15,294 nucleotides of DNA from Dorea sp. CAG:317 (GTDB lineage: Bacteria > Bacillota > Clostridia > Lachnospirales > Lachnospiraceae). The DNA is taken from NCBI GenBank assembly GCA_000433535.1, contig FR892680.1:19443-34736 (forward strand). Direction: 5' to 3'. This document shows positions 6,134-13,362 of this stretch, piece after piece. Below the pieces are notes generated by a model. The model worked only from the letters and a program-made list of their open reading frames with translations. It ran no database searches and was not told where the DNA came from. Position 1 is the first letter of the stretch. Every line of letters starts with the position of its first letter. The position numbers and the translations under genes are program-made.

Positions 6134-7741
6134 TTAATAATGACATATAACCGGTGTCCCATCGGAAATCAAATTATACATCTCTTTTGCTTTTTGTGTC
6201 GGCATATTGATACACCCGTGAGAGCCATGACTCTTATATCTGCTTCCTCCAAAGGAAGACTGCCACGGTGCATCATGGAAGCCGATTCCTCCATTGAACG
6301 GCATCCAGTATGCAACCGGAGACTCATAGCTATACGTGCCATCCGGACGCTTCTCTCCGCGAAGCACTGCATTTCTCGTCTTATAGGTCAGTGTATAGGT
6401 TCCCTGCGGTGTCGCATTTCCTCTGTTCGGATTACCGGTTACCACGTCCGAACTTAACACAACCTGTCCATCTTTAATAAAATAAGCTTTCTGATTGCTG
6501 AGATCCACCTCTGCATATGTGCTTCCCACATCCATTGCTCCGTGGCTTGCCGCTCTGCTGGAATATGCCGGTTCTCTCGTCACTTTTTCCGCATTCTGGA
6601 TATTGGCAATCAGAAGTTTATATTCTTCTTCCTGATTGATCTGCCATCCATAACTTCCACCTTCTACGGTCACGGTATTTCCTGTAGCAGTTGTGAATTG
6701 TCTCGGTTTCCCTTTAGTGTTATATTTCTCGGCAAGGCTGCTGATATATGTCTTTACCGCTTCCTCATTGAATGTCACTTCCATGTTGTCATTTACCGTA
6801 ATCCACTGTGCGATCACTGCAGAGTTGACAACTTCCGTATTTGGGTTAAAGTCGTACGTGATCTCAGCGCCAAGATAACTGTTCATGCTCTCCGCAGCTT
6901 TTACTACTTCTTCAGAATCTGATACGAACTTAGGCAGAATATAACAACCACTTTCTAAAAGGTCAAGCTCCGGCTGAAAACCATCCAGCGACTTCTTAAT
7001 CTCTTCGGTAAACTTCTCTGTGTTAATCTGCGTACCGATCACTTCCGGCACAACCTCAAACTGCGTCTCCTTAAATTCCGGATGCGCATTCACAGATGCG
7101 GTCTGGTTTTCTGCCTTCATGCACTGAAGTGCTGAAATTACTTCCGAAAGCTTTGTCTCATCATATTTCACACCTACTGCCGCCTCAATCTCCGGGTGAT
7201 CCCACAGGCTTGTGATCCACAGAAAATTATTCTGCTTCTTAACATATTTCTTCAATTCATCCCCCGGCACATAAGTAAGTGAGATATTCTGTCCATCAAT
7301 CTTTTCAACATCTCCGTCCGATTCTTTCAGTGTCAGCACATAGTCAGCCACCTGCTGTTCCATGTACTTTTCCACCTCAGCTACATTCTTCATAGAAAAA
7401 TCTGTACCGTTGATTTTCGTATAAAACATAAAATGACTGCCAAAATAGAGGGCAATTCCTACATAAGCAACAATCAGCACACCAAAAATACTGCCAAGAA
7501 TAATTGCCAGTTTCTTTCTGAACTTATGCTTGCGGTATGCACGCTCGGCTTCTGTCTCCTCCTCAGGCTCCTCAAATTCCTGTTCTTCTTCAAACTCTTC
7601 TGATTCTTCTTCAAGTTCTCGTTCAAATTCCTCACCCAATTCAGAATGCTCTTCCTCTTTATCCAAATTGTCGAGATCTTCATAAATAGACTTCATTGTT
7701 TCTTCTACAATCTCATCTGCTCTCTTATCCTTATTACTCAT
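6134..7741 (-). CDS. Membrane-anchored L,D-transpeptidase (YkuD domain, PG-binding-4 repeats)
   Basis: Predicted to form 3-3 peptide crosslinks in peptidoglycan (or otherwise trim or attach at the stem peptide) outside the cell. The 535-aa order is: a cytoplasmic, extremely acidic N-terminus (Glu-rich 31-66); a basic KHKFRKK stop (71-77); one membrane helix about 78-100; an extracellular part about 105-400 resembling the PG_binding_4 domains of enterococcal-type L,D-transpeptidases; then a YkuD catalytic domain (about 405-535). That domain has His489 in GFHD and the nucleophile Cys510 in SHGSHGCIN. The last motif has Asn where many family members have Arg. Start ATG 7741-7739 is preferred over the upstream in-frame ATG at 7786, because AAAAGGAG lies 7 nt before it and the -10 box lies between the two. 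Which crosslink it makes is not readable from sequence. Confidence 0.9.
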   Translation of the reverse strand: MSNKDKRADEIVEETMKSIYEDLDNLDKEEEHSELGEEFERELEEESEEFEEEQEFEEPEEETEAERAYRKHKFRKKLAIILGSIFGVLIVAYVGIALYFGSHFMFYTKINGTDFSMKNVAEVEKYMEQQVADYVLTLKESDGDVEKIDGQNISLTYVPGDELKKYVKKQNNFLWITSLWDHPEIEAAVGVKYDETKLSEVISALQCMKAENQTASVNAHPEFKETQFEVVPEVIGTQINTEKFTEEIKKSLDGFQPELDLLESGCYILPKFVSDSEEVVKAAESMNSYLGAEITYDFNPNTEVVNSAVIAQWITVNDNMEVTFNEEAVKTYISSLAEKYNTKGKPRQFTTATGNTVTVEGGSYGWQINQEEEYKLLIANIQNAEKVTREPAYSSRAASHGAMDVGSTYAEVDLSNQKAYFIKDGQVVLSSDVVTGNPNRGNATPQGTYTLTYKTRNAVLRGEKRPDGTYSYESPVAYWMPFNGGIGFHDAPWQSSFGGSRYKSHGSHGCINMPTQKAKEMYNLISDGTPVICHY

Positions 7742-7748
7742 GAATTTT

Positions 7749-7756
7749 CTCCTTTT
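7749..7756 (-). promoter_or_regulatory. Ribosome binding site fixing the L,D-transpeptidase start
   Basis: AAAAGGAG on the minus strand, 7 nt before ATG 7741-7739. No comparable site precedes the upstream in-frame ATG at 7786. Confidence 0.7.
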
Positions 7757-7769
7757 CTTACACGCTACC

Positions 7770-7775
7770 ATTATA
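7770..7775 (-). promoter_or_regulatory. Probable -10 box for the L,D-transpeptidase/tgt transcript
   Basis: A perfect TATAAT on the minus strand, about 28 nt upstream of the ATG. No convincing -35 hexamer stands at 17 nt (TGTACT is there), so it may be a weak or activator-dependent promoter. It lies inside a near-palindrome, CCATTATAATATGG (7768-7781). Confidence 0.4.
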
Positions 7776-7822
7776 ATATGGAGCAAATAAAAAGTACAGT
7801 CTTAAATTGTCGAATTTTCTGC

Positions 7823-7851
7823 TTCAAAAGTCCCCTCGTTCAGTATATAAT
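7823..7851 (+). promoter_or_regulatory. Promoter of aroC
   Basis: -35 TTCAAA (7823-7828, 4 of 6) and a perfect -10 TATAAT (7846-7851) with a 17-nt spacer. It gives a leader of about 30 nt before the aroC ATG. This is the only plus-strand promoter with a matching gene in the window. Confidence 0.55.
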
Positions 7852-7873
7852 AAAAAACAAATTATGATTTTAA

Positions 7874-7879
7874 AAGGAG
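7874..7879 (+). promoter_or_regulatory. Ribosome binding site fixing the aroC start
   Basis: AAGGAG, 8 nt before ATG 7888-7890. It rules against the open frame extending 27 codons further upstream, which would overlap the promoter. Confidence 0.75.
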
Positions 7880-7887
7880 ATACATTC

Positions 7888-8994
7888 ATGGCAGGTTCAA
7901 CTTACGGAACAAATTTCACCATTACAACATGGGGAGAGTCTCACGGTGCTGCTATCGGCGTCGTTGTCGATGGCTGTCCGGCAGGTCTTTCCCTTACGGA
8001 AGAAGACATCCAGTCCTTTTTGGACCGCAGAAAACCGGGGCAGGGAAAATTCACCACCGCCCGAAAGGAAGCTGACAAAGCCCGCATCCTCTCCGGTGTC
8101 TTTGAAGGCAGAACAACCGGAACTCCGATTTCAATTCTCATCCCAAACGAAGATCAGCGTTCCCATGATTATGGAAATATCAAAGACTGCTATCGTCCGG
8201 GACATGCAGACTATACCTTTGATACCAAATATGGTTTCCGCGATTATCGGGGCGGAGGGCGCTCTTCCGGAAGAGAAACGATCGGACGCGTCGCTGCCGG
8301 GGCTGTTGCTTCCAAGATCCTTGCAGAGCTTGGCATTCACCTCCAAGCGTACACCTGCGCAATCGGAGATATCAAAATTCCGGCTTCTGAATATCGTCTG
8401 GAAGAAATATCAGAAAATGCTCTGTATATGCCGGGCAATGCCTATGCCGCAAAGGCCGCTTCTTACTTAGAGCAACGCATGAAAGCGTGCGATTCTTCCG
8501 GGGGAATCATTGAATGTCGGATCGACGGTATGCCTGTAGGCATCGGAGAACCTGTTTTTCATAAATTAGACGCCATGCTTGCCGGCGCGATCATGTCCAT
8601 CGGAGCCGTTAAAGGAGTTGAGATTGGTGACGGTTTTCTTGCAGCCGGTTCCTGCGGCAGCAAAAATAACGATCCTTTCTATATGAAAGATGGAAAGCCC
8701 GCCAAGGAGACAAACCACTCCGGCGGTATCTTGGGCGGCATGAGCGATGGAAGTACCATTCTTCTAAGAGCGGCAATTAAGCCAACACCTTCCATTGCCC
8801 AGGAACAAAAAACAATCACCCGCGACGGTGATGAAACTACCATCACCATTCACGGGCGACACGATCCTGTTATTGTCCCAAGAGCTGTAGTTGTGGTAGA
8901 ATCTATGGCTGCGATTACGATCTTAGATCTGCTTATTCATAATATGTCCGCAAAATTGGATAATATGAGAGATTTCTACCTTTCTGATCATTAA
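7888..8994 (+). CDS. aroC: Chorismate synthase
   Basis: The last shikimate-pathway step: 5-enolpyruvylshikimate-3-phosphate to chorismate, needing reduced FMN. It is 368 aa, typical of the family. Signatures seen: TTWGESHG (13-20, His19), RPGHADYTF (103-111, His106), RGGGRSSGRET (121-131) and, late in the protein, GGILGGMSDG followed by a conserved PTPSI. The start is set by an AAGGAG site 8 nt upstream. It stands alone on the plus strand between two minus-strand blocks; no other aromatic-pathway gene is in the window. Its stop TAA (8992-8994) overlaps the stop of the convergent nucleoside kinase, leaving no intergenic room for a terminator. Confidence 0.97.
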   Translation: MAGSTYGTNFTITTWGESHGAAIGVVVDGCPAGLSLTEEDIQSFLDRRKPGQGKFTTARKEADKARILSGVFEGRTTGTPISILIPNEDQRSHDYGNIKDCYRPGHADYTFDTKYGFRDYRGGGRSSGRETIGRVAAGAVASKILAELGIHLQAYTCAIGDIKIPASEYRLEEISENALYMPGNAYAAKAASYLEQRMKACDSSGGIIECRIDGMPVGIGEPVFHKLDAMLAGAIMSIGAVKGVEIGDGFLAAGSCGSKNNDPFYMKDGKPAKETNHSGGILGGMSDGSTILLRAAIKPTPSIAQEQKTITRDGDETTITIHGRHDPVIVPRAVVVVESMAAITILDLLIHNMSAKLDNMRDFYLSDH

Positions 8995-10658
8995 ATATGG
9001 AAACAACCACCGCCGATAAATTCACGCAGCAGTGAATTTGTCGGCACATTTTCGCTTCCGATTCCCACAAAATAATCCAAAAACTTCAACAGCCTTTTGG
9101 CTTCCATATATTCCGGTGCTTCCCGGTCAATACCGAAAAGCAGCGCCTCTACATAAGGCTTTAACACTGCCAGTTCATAAATAAGCGCTGAATTAAACAT
9201 CACATCTGCCTGCTCCTGATACGGGAAAATGTTGCGTTCTTCTCCTCTTCTCACAGACGGCCACATGCGAATGGTTCGTTCTGCCGATGATCCTCTCGTC
9301 CTTGCATCCCGCACAATCCTGCGAAGAAGTCTTCCGTCTGTCGTCGGAATCCGGTTATGCTCGTCAATGTTAAGCTGCGTCAGCGCACTGATATAGATCT
9401 TGAATTTATTTTCATCCTGCAGATGTTCCGTAAGCTTCGGGTTCAGACAATGAATTCCTTCTATAACAAGTACATCATTTTCTCCAAGCTTCTTTGTCTC
9501 CTTTCCATATTCCTTATGACCGGTGACAAAGTTAAACGTCGGGATCACAACTTCTTTCCCATCCAGAAGATCCTGAAGCTGACGATTAAACAGTTCTCTG
9601 TCCACCGCCTCCAAGCATTCATAATCGTAATTTCCGTTCTCGTCCTTCGGATTTTCTTCCCGCTCTACGAAATAATTATCTACAGCGATAGGATGCGGCA
9701 CCAGACCGTTGGCACGAAGCTGGATAGATAATCGGTGAGAAAATGTTGTCTTCCCGGAAGAGGACGGTCCTGCGATCAGGACAAATTTAATCTTGGGGTT
9801 CGATGCGATCGTTGCCGCGATCTCGGCAATCTTCTTCTCCTGAAGCGCTTCCTGCACAAGCACCGTCTCCATCATATCCCCTTTTGTGATCTTATCATTG
9901 AGCGCGCCTACCGTTTCGATTCCCTGCATATCTCCCCATTTTGTAGACTCCTTAAGCACCTGAAAGAGCTTATTCTGAGGTTCAAACGGAGGTACTATTT
10001 CCGGTACAGAGCGTTCCGGCATCTGAATCACAAATCCATCGTCGTATTTGTATAATTTAAAATATTTCAGATATCCCGCACTTGGCACCATATACCCATA
10101 ATAATAGTCTTCAAATTCATTCATACTGTATATGTTGACTTTGGATACTCTTCGATAAGTAAATAATTTCTCCTTATCATACATTCCGTGCTGTCTGAAT
10201 GATGCAATCGCATCGTCTGTATTTACGGATTTCTTCGATATCTCAAGATCCATGTCTACAATCTCGCGCATTCGGCTTTCTACATGGTCGAGAAATTCCT
10301 GCGTAAGTTCCATGTCTCCGTCAATGGTACAGTAATAACCCTTGCTCACGGAATAGTGGATACGCACCTTTTTGATCTTTTCATGGTGCGCCACATCATA
10401 GATGGCTTTCACAAGCAGAAGACTCATACTTCGTTTGTAAGTCTTATGCCCCATATCTCCTGCTGTTGTCTCAAAATCCAGCACACAGTCCATCTTCACC
10501 GTCTTATGAAGTTCCTGAAGCTTTCCATTTATGATCACAAGAACAATGTCGTGGTCATAAAACTTCTGATATTCACGTGCAATCTCTCCATAAGTCGTTC
10601 CCTCTTCGTAGGTACGGATCTCTTCTCCGATTTTCACTTGATACGTTAACTTATCCAT
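8991..10658 (-). CDS. Nucleoside (uridine-type) kinase with N-terminal TGS/ThrRS-like region
   Basis: Predicted cytosolic ATP-dependent nucleoside kinase, probably phosphorylating uridine or cytidine for salvage. It is 555 aa, far longer than a stand-alone uridine kinase (about 210 aa). Residues about 1-65 look like a TGS domain. Residues about 70-190 resemble the additional editing-type domain of threonyl-tRNA synthetase, including an AHHE stretch. The C-terminal half is a P-loop kinase of the uridine kinase/phosphoribulokinase type, with Walker A GPSSSGKTT (297-305), then AVDNYF (325-330) and VLVIEGIHCLN (a Walker-B-like strand). The start is ATG 10658, not GTG 10664, because GGGG lies 8 nt before the ATG and only 2 nt before the GTG. 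It begins 19 nt after nif3 and is the last gene of the dgt-dnaG-rpoD block. The substrate is inferred. Confidence 0.88.
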   Translation of the reverse strand: MDKLTYQVKIGEEIRTYEEGTTYGEIAREYQKFYDHDIVLVIINGKLQELHKTVKMDCVLDFETTAGDMGHKTYKRSMSLLLVKAIYDVAHHEKIKKVRIHYSVSKGYYCTIDGDMELTQEFLDHVESRMREIVDMDLEISKKSVNTDDAIASFRQHGMYDKEKLFTYRRVSKVNIYSMNEFEDYYYGYMVPSAGYLKYFKLYKYDDGFVIQMPERSVPEIVPPFEPQNKLFQVLKESTKWGDMQGIETVGALNDKITKGDMMETVLVQEALQEKKIAEIAATIASNPKIKFVLIAGPSSSGKTTFSHRLSIQLRANGLVPHPIAVDNYFVEREENPKDENGNYDYECLEAVDRELFNRQLQDLLDGKEVVIPTFNFVTGHKEYGKETKKLGENDVLVIEGIHCLNPKLTEHLQDENKFKIYISALTQLNIDEHNRIPTTDGRLLRRIVRDARTRGSSAERTIRMWPSVRRGEERNIFPYQEQADVMFNSALIYELAVLKPYVEALLFGIDREAPEYMEAKRLLKFLDYFVGIGSENVPTNSLLREFIGGGCFHI

Positions 10659-10666
10659 ACTCACCG

Positions 10667-10674
10667 CCCCTTTT
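10667..10674 (-). promoter_or_regulatory. Ribosome binding site fixing the nucleoside kinase start
   Basis: AAAAGGGG, 8 nt before ATG 10658-10656 and only 2 nt before the in-frame GTG at 10664-10662. Confidence 0.65.
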
Positions 10675-10677
10675 CTT

Positions 10678-11448
10678 TTACAATATGATAAATGGATGGC
10701 TGATCGGCGCCCCGATCACTTCCATTTCCTGAAAATGTTGTATGAGATATTGTTTCATATCTTTAATAAAAATATGCTCCACGCCATAATGACCGGCATC
10801 AATGATCGAAAGCCCCTGCGCAGCTGCATCAATTCCTTCATGATGACCAATGTCTCCTGTGACTAGAACATCTGCCCCCTTCTCAATAGACACTCCGATC
10901 ACACTTTTTCCGGAGCCAGGACAGATGGCAACACGACGGACTCCCCGGGACAAGTCGCCAAACACCTTCACATGCTCCAGTCGGAAAGCTTTCTTTACTT
11001 GTTCACAGCACGCTTCCAGAGTCATTTCCTTCGGAAAGTTTCCAATCCTTCCGATTCCCTCTTCCTCTTCTGTGATTTCCAGAACTTCTGTATCACGAAG
11101 GCTTAACATTTTCCCCGACAGACTTGCCATTCCAAGCACATCATAATTCGTATGCATGGCATAGTAGGAAATATCCTGCCTGATCAATTTCAAAAGTCTT
11201 CTTCCTATAAAATCTTCGTTGGTGATCTTCATTCTCCCGCCGAAAATCAGAGGATGATGTGTGATGAGCATATCTGCTTTGCATGCGCAGGCAGCTTCAA
11301 TCACTTCATCTGTAGCATCTACAGCCACATAGATCTTCTTTACCTCTTTGTCGTCTCTCCCTGCGAGAAGTCCTACATTATCCCATGGAAGTGCATAGCT
11401 TCTCGAATAATCCTGCTCCAGTACCTCTATGATCTCTTTACACTGCAT
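10678..11448 (-). CDS. Nif3-family dinuclear metal-binding protein
   Basis: Member of the Nif3/YqfO (DUF34) family. The biochemical role is not settled; a cyclohydrolase-like or metal-handling function has been proposed for relatives. It is 256 aa, the short form without the inserted PII-like domain that lengthens B. subtilis YqfO. The two-metal site residues are visible: His64-His65 in THHPLIFGG (63-71), Asp103 in MHTNYD (98-103), then His220 and Glu224 in AGHYGVEH (218-225). PWDNVGLLAG (21-30) is the family N-terminal signature. ATG at 11448-11446 has AAGGAG 8 nt upstream. It sits 47 nt behind trmK, a neighbour it keeps in many Firmicutes, which suggests a linked role. Confidence 0.92.
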   Translation of the reverse strand: MQCKEIIEVLEQDYSRSYALPWDNVGLLAGRDDKEVKKIYVAVDATDEVIEAACACKADMLITHHPLIFGGRMKITNEDFIGRRLLKLIRQDISYYAMHTNYDVLGMASLSGKMLSLRDTEVLEITEEEEGIGRIGNFPKEMTLEACCEQVKKAFRLEHVKVFGDLSRGVRRVAICPGSGKSVIGVSIEKGADVLVTGDIGHHEGIDAAAQGLSIIDAGHYGVEHIFIKDMKQYLIQHFQEMEVIGAPISHPFIIL

Positions 11449-11495
11449 CCGCCTCTCTCCTTACCTGCCTTTTTCATCTGCTGTTTGTTCGTTTA

Positions 11496-12197
11496 TCAAT
11501 GCTCTTCGAATACCTTCCAGGCCTGTCTCGTAAGCTTCATTTCATCTCTGACTTCTTTTTCTCTCTGTCTTGCACTCACACTTTCGGTTCTTGCCTCCAG
11601 CTGTCTTAAGATACTCTCCTGAATGCTGATTTCCCTTAAGAGATATTTATGAAGCACGGGATGTCTTTTTTCCAGAAGTTTTTTCCCGTAAATGTATTCA
11701 TACATTTCATACGTTTCCGGCTCTCCGTGAACAACACGCATGATCGGATAGAATTTTCCATCCTCTTCCACCATGTCTTCCTCTTCAATGACAAGACCGT
11801 GTTCACACAGGTATTTACGCACCTTCCAGATCTCGGACTGGGGCTGGAGTATGCAGGCTGTCAGAGAATCTACGACCTTCTTACCCTCCGTCAGGATCTT
11901 AATGACAAGTGCGCCTCCCATGCCGGCGGCAATCATCGTATCCACTTCCCCCGGCATTACTTTGCAAAGCCCGTCCGACAGTCTCGTCTCAATCTGTCCT
12001 TTCAGTCCGTTTCCTACAATGTGCAGTCTTGCACGCTCCAAAGGCCCTTTGTTAATATCCAGTGCAATCACCTTCGAAGCAATTCCTTCTTTCATAAGAT
12101 AAATCGGTATGTAACCGTGATCGGTTCCAATATCTGCAACAGAGGCGCCCTCTGTCACAAGACTTGCAACCGCATAAAGTCTCTTTGATAGTTCCAT
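11496..12197 (-). CDS. trmK: tRNA (adenine(22)-N1)-methyltransferase
   Basis: A SAM-dependent methyltransferase making m1A at position 22 of tRNAs in Gram-positive bacteria. It is 233 aa, as usual. The N-terminal Rossmann domain shows VADIGTDHGYIPIYL (20-34, SAM motif I with the TrmK-specific Asp26-His27-Gly28), ALDINKGPLERA (45-56) and IAAGMGG (89-95). The C-terminal part (about 170-230) is charged and helical, matching the coiled-coil tail of TrmK. ATG at 12197-12195 has an AGAGG site. It begins 13 nt after the rpoD stop, so it is translated from the same message. Confidence 0.93.
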   Translation of the reverse strand: MELSKRLYAVASLVTEGASVADIGTDHGYIPIYLMKEGIASKVIALDINKGPLERARLHIVGNGLKGQIETRLSDGLCKVMPGEVDTMIAAGMGGALVIKILTEGKKVVDSLTACILQPQSEIWKVRKYLCEHGLVIEEEDMVEEDGKFYPIMRVVHGEPETYEMYEYIYGKKLLEKRHPVLHKYLLREISIQESILRQLEARTESVSARQREKEVRDEMKLTRQAWKVFEEH

Positions 12198-12210
12198 AGG
12201 CGCCTCTTTC

Positions 12211-13323
12211 TTAATCCAAATAATCTCTTAATTTTCTGCTGCGGCTCGGATGGCGGAGCTTGCGCAGCGCTTTTGCTTCAATCTGACGAATACGCTCACG
12301 GGTAACATCAAATTCTTTTCCTACTTCTTCCAGTGTTCTTGCTCGTCCATCATTCATACCGAAACGGAGTCTTAACACCTTCTGTTCTCTCTCTGTCAGT
12401 GTATCCAACACTTCATCAAGCTGTTCTTTTAATAATGTCTGAGCTGCGGCTTCTGCCGGAACCGGCACATTATCATCCTGAATGAAGTCTCCCAAATGGC
12501 TGTCTTCCTCTTCTCCGATCGGGGTCTCAAGAGACACCGGTTCTTGAGAGATCTTCAGAATCTCTCTGACACGCTCCACCGGCATGTCCAATTCCTCTGC
12601 AATCTCTTCCGGCGTAGGTTCACGTCCCAGCTCCTGCAATAACTGTCTGGAAACACGGATCAGTTTGTTGATGGTCTCCACCATATGAACCGGAATACGG
12701 ATCGTTCTTGCCTGATCTGCGATCGCTCTTGTAATTGCCTGACGAATCCACCATGTAGCGTACGTACTGAACTTGAATCCTTTGTGATAGTCAAATTTTT
12801 CAACAGCTTTGATCAGTCCTAAGTTTCCTTCCTGGATCAGATCAAGAAACAGCATGCCTCGTCCCACATAACGCTTTGCAATGCTGACAACGAGACGTAA
12901 GTTCGCCTCTGCCAGTCTTTTCTTTGCATCTTCATCCCCATCTGCCATTCTTCTTGCGAGCTCAACTTCCTCTTCTGCAGACAGAAGCGGAACCTTTCCG
13001 ATTTCTTTCAGATACATTCTCACCGGATCTTCAATGCTGATTCCATCCGGAACAGACAGGTCGATCTTCTCCATATCCACTTCGTCTTCATCAGAGAGCA
13101 TAATATCCGAATCATCAATATCATCATCGTCTGAGCTGATGCGCAAAACGTCAATATTCTGACTTTCTAAATATTCAAATACCTTCTCCATCTGTTCTGC
13201 GTCCAGATCGATATCATTGAAATAATCATTGATCTCCTGAATCTCCAGAACACTTTTTTTCTTTTTGCCAAGCTTTACAAGTTCTTTTAATTTTTCCTCG
13301 AATTTCGCCATGTTTTCTTCCAT
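12211..13323 (-). CDS. rpoD: RNA polymerase primary sigma factor (sigma-A/RpoD)
   Basis: The housekeeping sigma factor that directs RNA polymerase to TTGACA/TATAAT promoters. It is 370 aa, the short Gram-positive form. A compact region 1.1-like N-terminus is followed by an acidic linker rich in Asp/Ser (64-89), then region 1.2 (about 96-128), region 2 with NLRLVVSIAKRYVGRG (141-156) and the -10 melting segment FSTYATWWIRQAI (185-197). Region 3 begins at IPVHMVETINK (210-220), and region 4 carries the helix-turn-helix VTRERIRQIEAKALRKLR (340-357). ATG 13323-13321 has GAGAGGA about 10 nt upstream; a second in-frame ATG four codons on (13311) is a possible alternative start. It follows dnaG by 39 nt, the conserved dnaG-rpoD pair of the macromolecular synthesis operon. 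Confidence 0.97.
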   Translation of the reverse strand: MEENMAKFEEKLKELVKLGKKKKSVLEIQEINDYFNDIDLDAEQMEKVFEYLESQNIDVLRISSDDDDIDDSDIMLSDEDEVDMEKIDLSVPDGISIEDPVRMYLKEIGKVPLLSAEEEVELARRMADGDEDAKKRLAEANLRLVVSIAKRYVGRGMLFLDLIQEGNLGLIKAVEKFDYHKGFKFSTYATWWIRQAITRAIADQARTIRIPVHMVETINKLIRVSRQLLQELGREPTPEEIAEELDMPVERVREILKISQEPVSLETPIGEEEDSHLGDFIQDDNVPVPAEAAAQTLLKEQLDEVLDTLTEREQKVLRLRFGMNDGRARTLEEVGKEFDVTRERIRQIEAKALRKLRHPSRSRKLRDYLD

Positions 13324-13362
13324 GTAGTGTCCATCCTCTCATTGCTTGTTTATATTTTATCC

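Noticed and set aside
7768..7781. Near-palindrome CCATTATAATATGG in the aroC/L,D-transpeptidase spacer as a regulator site
   Set aside because: It largely consists of the -10 TATAAT and its AT-rich surroundings; the symmetry is imperfect and no known operator fits.
11649..12188. A 179-codon plus-strand frame opposite trmK
   Set aside because: A shadow of trmK, with no domain or translation signal.
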